The position numbers and the translations under genes are program-made. DNA of 64,000 nucleotides from Terrabacter sp. Ter38 (lineage in GTDB: Bacteria > Actinomycetota > Actinomycetes > Actinomycetales > Dermatophilaceae), in the NCBI RefSeq assembly GCF_024519435.1, contig NZ_JALJRZ010000005.1:1-64000 (forward strand), read 5' to 3'. Shown one piece after another: positions 1-7,507 of the stretch. Position 1 is the stretch's first letter; the number at the start of each line of letters is the position of its first letter. A model generated the notes under the pieces. It did not search any database and was not told the origin of the DNA. It saw nothing but the letters and a program-made list of their open reading frames with translations.

Positions 1-52
1 AGCAGGATCTGGAGCTCTCAAACCACTGAGTCTCCCGACTCACCGGGGCGGT

Positions 53-634
53 TCAGTCGCCCTTGAGGATGGTCGTGGCGTCAACGAATCTGACGTCGCC
101 GAAACCGGCGTCTGCCAACTGCTCGGCGAGACGTTGCCTGTCGAATCCTTGATGACCGTCAAAGTCGACCTTGTCGGCGTGGAAGGCACCGTCGCGATCC
201 TCGTCGAGGTCCGCGATGGCCAGTTGGCCACCTTTGACCAGGAGCTCCGCCACGGACCGCAGCAGCCCGTCCAGGTCCTGAACGTGATGCAACGCCATCG
301 AGCTCCACACCACGTCGTAGGCCCCATCGAGCGGGTCCGTCGTGAGGTCCACCTGGACAGCGCGCAGCCGGTCACTGAGCCCGGCCGCCTGGATCCGCTC
401 CCGTGCTACCTGCACCATTCCGGCGGAGGGGTCGGTCACGACAACAGAGCCGACCCGGTCGGAGAGCAAGATGCTCAGCCGACCCGTGCCGCCACCCACG
501 TCGAGTGCACTCATCCGGGGGGTGAGGGTAAGGGCCTCCTCGATGGCCTGGGCCACCGCCACCTGCCGCTCCTCATGGCCGGCGTCGTCGTCCCACGTCG
601 CCGCCGCGTCATCGAATCCCTTGTGTTCGTGCAT
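53..634 (-). CDS. class I SAM-dependent methyltransferase
   Basis: A 193-residue protein when started at the ATG at 634; an upstream in-frame extension to 700 is possible but looks non-coding. The SAM-binding motif I (LDVGGGTGR) lies at about residues 44-52, followed by an acidic motif (VVTDPS) and the post-motif VWSSMALHHV, the usual layout of type 11/25 methyltransferases. It ends normally with ILKGD. Substrate cannot be read from sequence. It stands alone on the minus strand with no partner gene in the window. Confidence 0.85.
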   Translation of the reverse strand: MHEHKGFDDAAATWDDDAGHEERQVAVAQAIEEALTLTPRMSALDVGGGTGRLSILLSDRVGSVVVTDPSAGMVQVARERIQAAGLSDRLRAVQVDLTTDPLDGAYDVVWSSMALHHVQDLDGLLRSVAELLVKGGQLAIADLDEDRDGAFHADKVDFDGHQGFDRQRLAEQLADAGFGDVRFVDATTILKGD

Positions 635-840
635 GTGCTCGACCCTAGCCCCGGCGCTATCGGCCGATGCCGTCCAACCAGCTTGGCCAAACCGAGACAC
701 TGCCTGGACCCGGCCGGCCCCAGGCGGCGGTGAGTCCCAGGGGCAACCCGCCGCGAGGCGAGGCTCGTCGGCTCAGGTGAGTGGGTTCAGCCGACCGTCG
801 CGAATAGACTGGGCACGACGTGGGAGAGGAGGGCGAGCCA

Positions 841-1065
841 GTGCAAGACCGCATCTACCTGGTCCCCCTGGTCGTCATCAGCGCCCTGGTTGCCTGTGTC
901 TTCTGGGTGTTACGCGACGCTCGGGCCAACGCCGCCATCGGACACCCCGTCACCGTCTACCTCGGCGACTTGAAGATTGACAGGCCCGAAGCCTGGGCGA
1001 GTGCGTGTCTGATGATGTGGGTGGTGTTCTTCCCGCTCTACCTCAAGGCACGATCAGTGAGCTGA
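841..1065 (+). CDS. small two-helix membrane protein, unknown function
   Basis: About 74 residues from the GTG at 841, chosen because a GGAGAGGAGGG Shine-Dalgarno stretch (about 822-833) sits 7-8 nt upstream; a longer frame starts at 820. Two hydrophobic segments are visible, near residues 5-22 and again in the C-terminal third (ACLMMWVVFFPLYL). No family recognised. Confidence 0.55.
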   Translation: MQDRIYLVPLVVISALVACVFWVLRDARANAAIGHPVTVYLGDLKIDRPEAWASACLMMWVVFFPLYLKARSVS

Positions 1066-1299
1066 GTCCCTCGCGGCGGCGGAAGGACGCAGCTGCCCAT
1101 GGGAAACGAGCGCATCGACGGTACGGGCGTTCTGGTCGCTCAGACTGACGGTTGCTCGACGTCTGGGATCCTTGTGGCCAGCAGCCTCGACGAGGCCCTA
1201 ACTGCCGGCCCTGGGCGAGTGTCCTTGCGCTCAAACATAGGCGTAGGCGCGCGTCAGCAACACCGGGCATGTTTGCGGTTCGACTTTGGGCTGCTTCGG

Positions 1300-1905
1300 C
1301 TACGAGACTGGTGCGGGGGCTGGGTCGGTCAATGTCGGTTCCGCAGTGGCCACCGCCTCCATGCGGCGAGCGTGGCGCAGACCCATCAGCCCGAGGACGA
1401 GCAGAATCACTGCCCCGATGAACGCGCCGACGGCGGCATAGCCGGCGATGGTGCCCATCGTCGCGAAGGCCGCACCGTAGAGCAGCAGCCCACGCAGCGT
1501 GTTGCCCTGGAACAAGGTCTCGCGAAGCCCACCCAGAGCCTGCCCTGCCGGACTGGCCTTCTCCGCCGGACTCATCGCCTGGTACGCCCCGCTGACCTCC
1601 GAGTAGCTCTTGCCGCCGGATGCCGCGTTCAGGTGGGCCTGGATGTAGTGGTCGGCGTACGCGCGTGCCTCTGGCCCGGTGTCCATCGGGCTCCCTGCGT
1701 AGGGCTCGAGCGCGGCCTTGTCTGCCGGCGGGAGGGCGTCGAGCGCGGCACCTTGGGGCATCGTGATGTCCTGCGCCGTGAGCTGCTTCTCGACCTCGCC
1801 GCCGATGTAGGAATACGCGTAGGTGAGCAGTCCGCCCGCCGCCAGGAGCATGACCGCCAAGATCAAGCCGGTCACCGAGATCAACTTGTCAAATGATGCA
1901 CGCAT
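1300..1905 (-). CDS. membrane protein, unknown function
   Basis: 201 residues with an N-terminal helix (about 9-31), a polar, probably extracytoplasmic loop of about 100 residues rich in Ala and Asp, and two close C-terminal helices (about 137-180) ending in a basic cytoplasmic tail. A GGGAGG ribosome site lies 7 nt before the ATG. The layout is that of an actinobacterial conserved hypothetical membrane protein; no catalytic motif is seen. Convergent with the small gene at 841. Confidence 0.7.
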   Translation of the reverse strand: MRASFDKLISVTGLILAVMLLAAGGLLTYAYSYIGGEVEKQLTAQDITMPQGAALDALPPADKAALEPYAGSPMDTGPEARAYADHYIQAHLNAASGGKSYSEVSGAYQAMSPAEKASPAGQALGGLRETLFQGNTLRGLLLYGAAFATMGTIAGYAAVGAFIGAVILLVLGLMGLRHARRMEAVATAEPTLTDPAPAPVS

Positions 1906-2232
1906 GTCGAGCCTCCCTGTTTGAGCCCAAAGCGAAGCGAACTTCGACGGTACTCCTGCCGGTCAGCGGGGCACCATAGTCGACAAACCAGGCCATCAGG
2001 CTGCCCCATGAGACTCGACGGCGTTGAGGACGCCAGACGACGATCGCGGCGCCACCCAGGGACCAGGCTCTCGCCGCTCGCCCCTGATGTGACGCCTGCA
2101 CACGCGGCGGGTTAGACGCGGGCGTCAGGGTTCGGGGCCATGCCGACGGCGTACCGCACACAATGCACTCGGACGGGCAGAGTCATCCGGTCCTTCCCGG
2201 ACCTGTAACCGCTCCCGGCGAGACAATGAGGC
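1906..2232. other. gene-poor stretch
   Basis: Short frames here have irregular codon use and no ribosome sites. It separates the divergent genes at 1300-1905 and 2233-2622, so promoters for both probably lie here, but no clear -35/-10 pair was found. Confidence 0.5.
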
Positions 2233-2622
2233 ATGGATGAGCCCCGGTCCCTCGTTGCCCGCTGGCTGGCCGCAGGTGACTGCGGTGACGTGGAGGCCTT
2301 CGATTGCCTGCTGCATCGCGACGTTGTGGTCCACGCCCCGCGGGGGCTCTCCACTGAGGATCTCGAGTCAGAGAAGCAGGTGTGGCGGGACGCAGTGGCA
2401 GCCATGCCCAACCTTCGCCACGAGGTACAGGAAGTCGTGGCCCAAGGAGACGTGGAAATGGCACGGGTCATCGTCACCGGGACATTGGGCCACGACTTCG
2501 CAGGCATCCCAGGGAGGGGACAATCCATCCGTATGGATCAGGCGGTCATCTGCCACCTTGAGGACGGCAAGATCGCTGAAGCATGGGAGATCGCCGACGT
2601 CGGCTCGTCGGACGACCAGTAA
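2233..2622 (+). CDS. SnoaL-like (NTF2-fold) protein
   Basis: 129 residues, the usual length of single-domain SnoaL/ester-cyclase-like proteins. The N-terminal helix pattern LVARWLAAGDCGDVEAFDCLLHRDVVVH and the later WRDAVAAMPNLRHEVQEVVAQGD and KIAEAWEIAD segments follow the family pattern. Family members bind small hydrophobic ligands or isomerise/cyclise them; no substrate can be assigned. Monocistronic. Confidence 0.75.
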   Translation: MDEPRSLVARWLAAGDCGDVEAFDCLLHRDVVVHAPRGLSTEDLESEKQVWRDAVAAMPNLRHEVQEVVAQGDVEMARVIVTGTLGHDFAGIPGRGQSIRMDQAVICHLEDGKIAEAWEIADVGSSDDQ

Positions 2623-3141
2623 TTCCCTGACCGGCATCTTTCCGTGTCACTTGCGGCACGCGGCGAGAGGACGGATCCTACGGCGCCCGTGTCGACGCGT
2701 TGGGGCGACCCGGGTTGCACGGTTCTGCCGAAATTGGGGACGTCGCGCACCGTTCACATGCGTTCGCTGTAGCAGTCGCCCTGAGGTCTGCCGCAGGCCA
2801 TCGAGGCCTTCCCTTGCATGCGTCCGCCTTGAACTGCGCGTAGGACTGCACGGCGTCGGTCTCCACGTCCTGACTTCCGGCCGCCCGCACGACGTGAACG
2901 GACGCCGTGGTGTCCAGCAACGCCGCTTCGGTGACGCAGGTCGTCAAGGCCGCTTGCGGTGCGTCGAGCGGAGGACGACAGAGTTGTCACAGCGGCGACG
3001 GCTGCCACAATGAAGGTGGCGGCGGTGGTGGCGTTCCCGACCCGGAGCAGGCCATTCGTTCTCGGTGCGCGATCGAGCGACGCGTCTCCGTCGTTGACCC
3101 CGCACCGGCAGGCTCACCGAGGAGCCCGACCACCTCGCGGG
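2623..3141. other. gene-poor stretch with a possible decayed reading frame
   Basis: No intact gene seen. On the minus strand, about 3060 to 2678, one frame encodes a hydrophobic, signal-peptide-like stretch (TAATFIVAAVAAVTTL). A second frame then continues with protein-like sequence (LLDTTASVHVVRAAGSQD, YAQFKADAC). This would fit a frameshifted remnant of a small exported protein, but no family is recognised and the start codon is missing. Confidence 0.25.
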
Positions 3142-3843
3142 TCAATGTTTGATGGAGCCGCCGTCGACGACGATGGTCTGGCCTGTGACGAACGAGGAGC
3201 CCGGTGAGAGCAGGAACCGGACCGGCTCGATGTAGTCGTCGGTGGTGGACGCCCGCTTGATGGCGCGGGTCTGGATGTTGGCCACCTCCGAACCGGCGAT
3301 CGACGCTGACAGGGGAGTCCGGACCAGCCCCGGCGCCACCACGTTGACGGTGACTCGGCGGTCGCCGAGCTCCCCGGCGAGGCACCGAGCGAAGCCGATG
3401 ACGCCCGCCTTGGACGCGGCATACGCGGCGGCTCCTCGAGGGCCCTTGAAGGCCGTGCCGGACGAGAAGAGGACGACGCGGCCCTCGTCGGCGACGTGCG
3501 GGGCGAGGGACTGCACGGCTGACAGGGTGCCGTGCAGGTTCACGGTGAGAATCCGCTCCCACGAGCCGCGTGCCATGGTGAGGAAGTCGCCGAAGCCGCC
3601 TATGGCCGCACAGTGGACGAGCCCATGCAGCCCCCCATCCGCGCGCTCGGCGATCCCGCGAGCCAGCTGGTCCATCTCCTGGTGGGCCAGGACGTCACCG
3701 ACGAGGTAGGTGACCCCGGGCGCCGGACGTTCCGGTGCAGCGAGATCCACGACGACGACGTCCCAGTCGGGAGCCAGCGCGCGTGCCAGCGCCGCCCCGA
3801 TCCCCGACGACCCGCCGGTGATGACGACCGTCCGGGCGGTCAC
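3142..3843 (-). CDS. short-chain dehydrogenase/reductase (SDR)
   Basis: 233 residues, classical SDR length. The cofactor motif TGGSSGIG is at 9-16, HCAA replaces NNAG near 77-80, catalytic Ser is near 128, and Tyr141 and Lys145 form YAASK. The GTG start at 3843 overlaps the stop of the upstream permease gene (GTGA), indicating translational coupling. It is the last gene of a minus-strand operon: SDR (4805-5644), permease, this gene. Likely oxidises or reduces an alcohol/ketone intermediate of the substrate imported by the transporter. Substrate unknown. Confidence 0.88.
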   Translation of the reverse strand: MTARTVVITGGSSGIGAALARALAPDWDVVVVDLAAPERPAPGVTYLVGDVLAHQEMDQLARGIAERADGGLHGLVHCAAIGGFGDFLTMARGSWERILTVNLHGTLSAVQSLAPHVADEGRVVLFSSGTAFKGPRGAAAYAASKAGVIGFARCLAGELGDRRVTVNVVAPGLVRTPLSASIAGSEVANIQTRAIKRASTTDDYIEPVRFLLSPGSSFVTGQTIVVDGGSIKH

Positions 3844-4787
3844 CGGGTGCGGCTCTGGACGAGCCTCTGCAGCCCGGAGATGGCGTAGTCCAGAGACATC
3901 GACAACAGGCCCATCGCGAGCAGGACCGCGAACGACTCGGCGACCTGGAAGTTGTTGGTCAGCACGACGAGGCGCTGCCCCAGACCCGTGTATGCACCTA
4001 CCATCTCGGACACGACCGCGCCGAGCACGGAGTAGACGGCTCCGAGGCGCAAGGCCCCGATGATGCTCGGCAGGGCGCTCGGCATCTCGACCTTGACGAA
4101 GCGCTGGACGGGTGTCATCGACAGGGACCTGGCGAGCTGGTCGACGTCGTGGTCGATGCCGCGCAACGCGGTGGCGGTGTTCGTGAGGAGGACGAAGAAG
4201 ACGACGCTGGCGGCGACGAGGGCCTTCGGGCCGAATCCAAGGCCGAACCAGAGGATGAAGATGGGCGCGAGCGCAGGACGGGGGAGGCTGTTGGCCAGCG
4301 TGAGGAACGGCCCGGCCGCACGCTCGAGAACCGGCCACCGCGAGAAGGCGACGCCGCTGAGGATGCCGAGTGCGGCACCGACGACCAGACCCGCCATCGC
4401 CCCGGCGAACGTGCTGGTCACGTCCGTCCAGAACTTGGCGTCGCCGAGCTGGGTGACGAACGCTTTGGCGACGTCCTGCGGGGCGGAGATGAGGAGGGGG
4501 TCGATCAGCTGGCGCCCGCTGACGAGATACCAGCCGCCGAGAAACAGCACGCCCACGACGACCCGGATCGTCCACGTCGTGCGGGTCGCTCGGCGACGGG
4601 CACGGTTGCGCTCGACGAGGATGTCACGCTCGACGGCGTCGGCGGTGTGGTCAGCGTCCCGGTTGGCGGCATGCCGCGTGGAGGCCTGCCCGGCGGGTGA
4701 GGCGGAGGGAGAGCCCACGGTCGGTGTGCTCCTCTCGTCGATGGTGTTCACGATGGTCCTGACAGGATCGGGTCCTACGGCGGGCAT
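3840..4787 (-). CDS. ABC transporter permease, nitrate/sulfonate/taurine type
   Basis: 315 residues from the ATG at 4787. A charged cytoplasmic N-terminus of about 80 residues precedes a BPD_transp_1 domain with about six helices. The coupling (EAA) loop is visible near GALRLGAVYSVLGAVVSE with a following GLG. This is the SsuC/TauC/NrtB family. Its ATPase is divergently encoded at 5843 and the likely binding protein is 17 kb away at 22492. Start chosen to avoid running into the upstream SDR gene. Confidence 0.88.
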   Translation of the reverse strand: MPAVGPDPVRTIVNTIDERSTPTVGSPSASPAGQASTRHAANRDADHTADAVERDILVERNRARRRATRTTWTIRVVVGVLFLGGWYLVSGRQLIDPLLISAPQDVAKAFVTQLGDAKFWTDVTSTFAGAMAGLVVGAALGILSGVAFSRWPVLERAAGPFLTLANSLPRPALAPIFILWFGLGFGPKALVAASVVFFVLLTNTATALRGIDHDVDQLARSLSMTPVQRFVKVEMPSALPSIIGALRLGAVYSVLGAVVSEMVGAYTGLGQRLVVLTNNFQVAESFAVLLAMGLLSMSLDYAISGLQRLVQSRTR

Positions 4788-4804
4788 TGTTGCGCGTCCC
4801 GCCG

Positions 4805-5644
4805 TCAGACGAGGGCCGATTGGGGCACAAGGTCCACGTCGGCGGGGGTGGAGGTGTGTGGTCCTCCCGCGACGACGAGGCTCTCGCCGGTGATGTACGA
4901 GGCCGCGTCGGAGCTGAGGAACGCGCAGACGCCGGCGATGTCCTCCGGAGTGCCGACCCGCCCGAGGGCGACGTAGCGTGCCACCTTCTGCTCGGTGTCG
5001 CCCCCGGCAAACCGCGACGACGGCGTCATGACAGCACCGGGCTCGATGCAGTTCACGCGGACGCCCAGATGGGCCCACTCCCAGGCCATCGTCCGGGTGA
5101 GCGAGGCCAGTCCGGCCTTGGCGGCCGCATACGCCCCTCGCATCGGGTGCGCGTAGTTGGCCGACGCCGAGCCGACGTTGACGATGACACCGCCCCCGGA
5201 CTCGCGGAACGTCGGCAGGCAGGCCTTGGCCAGGTGGAAGGCGCCGGAGAGGTTCGCCTCGATGGTCGCGTTCCAGGCGTTGACCGAGAGGTCCTCCAGT
5301 CGCGCCCCGAAGTTGCCGCCGGCGTTGTTGACGAGCACGTCGATGCCGCCGAGCTCGGACAGCGCCGTCTCCACGATCGCTGCAGCGGTCTCGGGAGACC
5401 GGATGTTCCCGGAGACCGTGGCCGCCCGGCGACCGAGGGCCCGGACTCGTTCGGCCCCACGGGCCAGCGCCTCCAGGTCGCGTCCGTGCAGGAGGATGTC
5501 GGCGCCGGCACCCGCGAAGAGGTCGACCACGGCGGACCCGATGCCTCCTGATGCACCGGTGATGACGACGACCCGGTCGGTGAAGTCGAAGCTCGCGGAT
5601 CCGGACGGCGTGCGCCCGGTCGACGCTGCGTGCGCAGGCGGCAT
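4805..5644 (-). CDS. short-chain dehydrogenase/reductase (SDR)
   Basis: 279 residues from the ATG at 5644, which has a good GAGAGGA ribosome site; a longer frame to 5707 runs through a hairpin. TGASGGIG is at 29-36, NNAG at 106-109, Tyr172 and Lys176 (YAAAK) are present, and the C-terminus ends with the common YITGESLVVAGG strand. First gene of the minus-strand SDR-permease-SDR operon, reading away from the ATPase gene. Related to 3-oxoacyl-ACP reductase/gluconate dehydrogenase-like SDRs; the real substrate is not predictable. Confidence 0.88.
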   Translation of the reverse strand: MPPAHAASTGRTPSGSASFDFTDRVVVITGASGGIGSAVVDLFAGAGADILLHGRDLEALARGAERVRALGRRAATVSGNIRSPETAAAIVETALSELGGIDVLVNNAGGNFGARLEDLSVNAWNATIEANLSGAFHLAKACLPTFRESGGGVIVNVGSASANYAHPMRGAYAAAKAGLASLTRTMAWEWAHLGVRVNCIEPGAVMTPSSRFAGGDTEQKVARYVALGRVGTPEDIAGVCAFLSSDAASYITGESLVVAGGPHTSTPADVDLVPQSALV

Positions 5645-5662
5645 GGTTGTCCTCTCGTCACT

Positions 5663-5689
5663 GGGTGCGACCAGCGTCAGGTCGCACCC
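5663..5689. repeat. 10-bp inverted repeat in the leader of the SDR-permease operon
   Basis: GGGTGCGACC (5663-5672) and GGTCGCACCC (5680-5689) are perfect reverse complements separated by 7 nt. The dyad lies about 19 nt upstream of the SDR start at 5644. It could be an operator or an RNA hairpin in the minus-strand leader; sequence alone does not decide. Confidence 0.5.
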
Positions 5690-5713
5690 CTCGGGCAGGC
5701 AATGCATGGCCCC

Positions 5714-5728
5714 CTATCGGGGCGATAG
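5714..5728 (+). promoter_or_regulatory. operator-like dyad, LysR-box form (site 1)
   Basis: CTATCG-GGG-CGATAG, a perfect 6-bp dyad with a 3-nt centre. It contains T-N11-A, the LysR-type box. Its centre is about 66 nt before the predicted transcription start, the classic LysR activator position. An almost identical dyad with the same spacing to a promoter is at 22241-22255. It sits between divergent transporter operons, so it may control both. Confidence 0.7.
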
Positions 5729-5750
5729 TCGCGCCCGGGCCAGAGGCGCC

Positions 5751-5780
5751 TTGACACCGCCGACCACCCGCACTGACGAT
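5751..5780 (+). promoter_or_regulatory. predicted promoter of the ABC ATPase operon
   Basis: -35 TTGACA (5751-5756), 18-nt spacer, weak -10 GACGAT (5775-5780). The stretch from -35 to just past -10 matches the promoter at 22278-22307 at 22 of 32 positions. The weak -10 fits an activator-dependent promoter. Predicted start is near 5787, giving a leader of about 55 nt. Confidence 0.6.
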
Positions 5781-5842
5781 CGCCGAGTCCGCTGCAGCGG
5801 ACCCTGAAGAGTCGACGATGCCCAGACCAGGAGTTGACAGGC

Positions 5843-6679
5843 ATGTCCGCACAGAGCGCCCTCGAGCGAGACACCCGTGGTCTCGCGGTGGAGTTCGAGC
5901 ACGTCCACCACAGCTTCCTCCATGGGGATCGGCCTGTTCGGGTGCTCGAGGACTTCAACCTGAGGATCGAGCCGTCGGAGTTCGTCAGCATCGTCGGGCC
6001 CTCAGGGTGCGGCAAGACCACCGCGTTGTCGATGACCGGTGGCCTCATCCAGGCCCGCAGCGGGACGGTCCGGCTGGGTGACGAGGAGGTCTCCGGCGCC
6101 TCGCCGGACGTCGCGTTCCTCTTCGCCCGCGACGCCCTGATGCCGTGGCGGCGGGTGCGGAGCAATGTCGAGCTCGGGCTCGAGGTCCGCGGCGTTCCCA
6201 AGGCTGAGCGACGCGAGCGCGCCGACGCGTGGTTGAAGCGGGTGCGGCTGCATGAGTTCGCCGACTCGGACGTGCTGCACCTCTCCCAGGGGATGCGGCA
6301 ACGGGTCGCCATCGCCCGCACCCTGGTCCAGAGCCCGCGGGTCGTGCTGATGGACGAGCCGTTCGCGGCCCTCGACGCCCAGACCAGGGCCCTTCAACAG
6401 GAAGAGTTCATCCGCCTCTGGGAGGCCGAGCGCCCTACGGTCATCTTCGTCACGCACGACCTCGAGGAGGCGATCCTGCTCAGCGACCGGGTGATCCTGA
6501 TGGCGAGCCGGCCCGGCCGGATCGTGGCCGACATGAAGATCGACCTCGACCGGCCACGCACGCAGGAGATGCGCACCTCGGAGCCCTTCCGGCGCCACTT
6601 CGAGGAGCTGTCTGCCCAGCTGCGCCACGAGGTCGATCACGCCGAAGCGCTCCGCGCGGCAGAGGGCGGGGACTCCTGA
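5843..6679 (+). CDS. ABC transporter ATP-binding protein, nitrate/sulfonate/taurine type
   Basis: 278 residues; the ATG at 5843 has AGGAG 9 nt upstream. Walker A GPSGCGKTT is at 52-60, signature LSQGMRQR near 148-155, Walker B VVLMDE near 167-172 and the switch His (THD) near 205, all as in SsuB/TauB/NrtD. The Q-loop, normally FQ-x-x-ALLPW, reads FARDALMPW, so the usual Gln is replaced by Ala. Energises import with the permease at 3840 and probably the lipoprotein at 22492. One nt separates it from the following hydrolase gene. Confidence 0.92.
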   Translation: MSAQSALERDTRGLAVEFEHVHHSFLHGDRPVRVLEDFNLRIEPSEFVSIVGPSGCGKTTALSMTGGLIQARSGTVRLGDEEVSGASPDVAFLFARDALMPWRRVRSNVELGLEVRGVPKAERRERADAWLKRVRLHEFADSDVLHLSQGMRQRVAIARTLVQSPRVVLMDEPFAALDAQTRALQQEEFIRLWEAERPTVIFVTHDLEEAILLSDRVILMASRPGRIVADMKIDLDRPRTQEMRTSEPFRRHFEELSAQLRHEVDHAEALRAAEGGDS

Positions 6680-6680
6680 C

Positions 6681-7484
6681 ATGCCAGCGTCGTGGGGTGC
6701 ACGGGACGGGACGCGGCTCGGCTACGAGGTCGTCGGCCGCGGGTCGCGGACGATCACCTGCCTGCACTCCCTCGCGCTCGACGGGTCGTGGTTCCTGCCG
6801 TTGGCGGCTGAGCTCGGGAGCGACTACCGCGTCATCCTGCCCGACCTGCGGGGTCATGGGACGAGCGACTCCGGCCCCCTGCCGCTGAGTCTCGCGCAGA
6901 TGGCCGACGACGTCATCGCTCTGTGGGACCGGCTCGGCGTCGACTCGAGCGTCGTGGTCGGCATCTCCATGGGAGGAATGGTGGCGCAGGCCCTGGCGAC
7001 GACAGCCCCCGACCGGGTGGAGGCGCTCGTCCTCATCGCGACCGCCGGATCCTATGACGACGGCGCCCGGACGGCTGCGCTCGCTCGCGCCGCCGCGGCC
7101 CGGCGCCCCGGAGGCATCGAGCAGATGACCCCGGTGCTCCTCCAGCGCTGGTTCGGGGCGGAACCTTCCGAGCTGGTCGACCGCGCCCGAGGGGAGCTGT
7201 CGTCGGCGGACCCTGAGGTGCACGCGTCCTGCCTCGAGTCGATGACCCAGGTCGGGTCGATCGACCTCGACGGCGTGACGGCGCCCACCCTCGTCCTGGG
7301 CGGCCGAGACGACCTGAGCACTCCCCGCCCGGTGGTCGAGGCTCTCGCGGACGCCATTCCCGGTGCGGTTCTCGACATGGTGCCCGGCGCTCACCTGACG
7401 GCCTTCACCCATCCCCGCGAGGTCGCCGAGCGAATCCGGTCGTTCGTGGGCGTTCCTGCGGCGACCTCACCCACGCCATCCTGA
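6681..7484 (+). CDS. alpha/beta hydrolase, enol-lactonase/esterase-like
   Basis: 267 residues. Nucleophile elbow GISMGG with Ser96, a likely acid residue in GGRDDLSTP and catalytic His in GAHLTAFTHP near 243 form the triad. The overall pattern (PDLRGHGTSD) resembles 3-oxoadipate enol-lactonase-like and carboxylesterase proteins. It starts 1 nt after the ATPase stop and precedes a Baeyer-Villiger monooxygenase, so a role in hydrolysing the ester or lactone made by that enzyme is reasonable. Confidence 0.88.
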   Translation: MPASWGARDGTRLGYEVVGRGSRTITCLHSLALDGSWFLPLAAELGSDYRVILPDLRGHGTSDSGPLPLSLAQMADDVIALWDRLGVDSSVVVGISMGGMVAQALATTAPDRVEALVLIATAGSYDDGARTAALARAAAARRPGGIEQMTPVLLQRWFGAEPSELVDRARGELSSADPEVHASCLESMTQVGSIDLDGVTAPTLVLGGRDDLSTPRPVVEALADAIPGAVLDMVPGAHLTAFTHPREVAERIRSFVGVPAATSPTPS

Positions 7485-7507
7485 CGTCACAGAGCTCGGA
7501 GACCCCC

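Noticed and set aside
2678-2947. VapC/PIN-type toxin
   Set aside because: LLDTT resembles the start of a PIN domain, but the later acidic residues are missing and no antitoxin gene is nearby.
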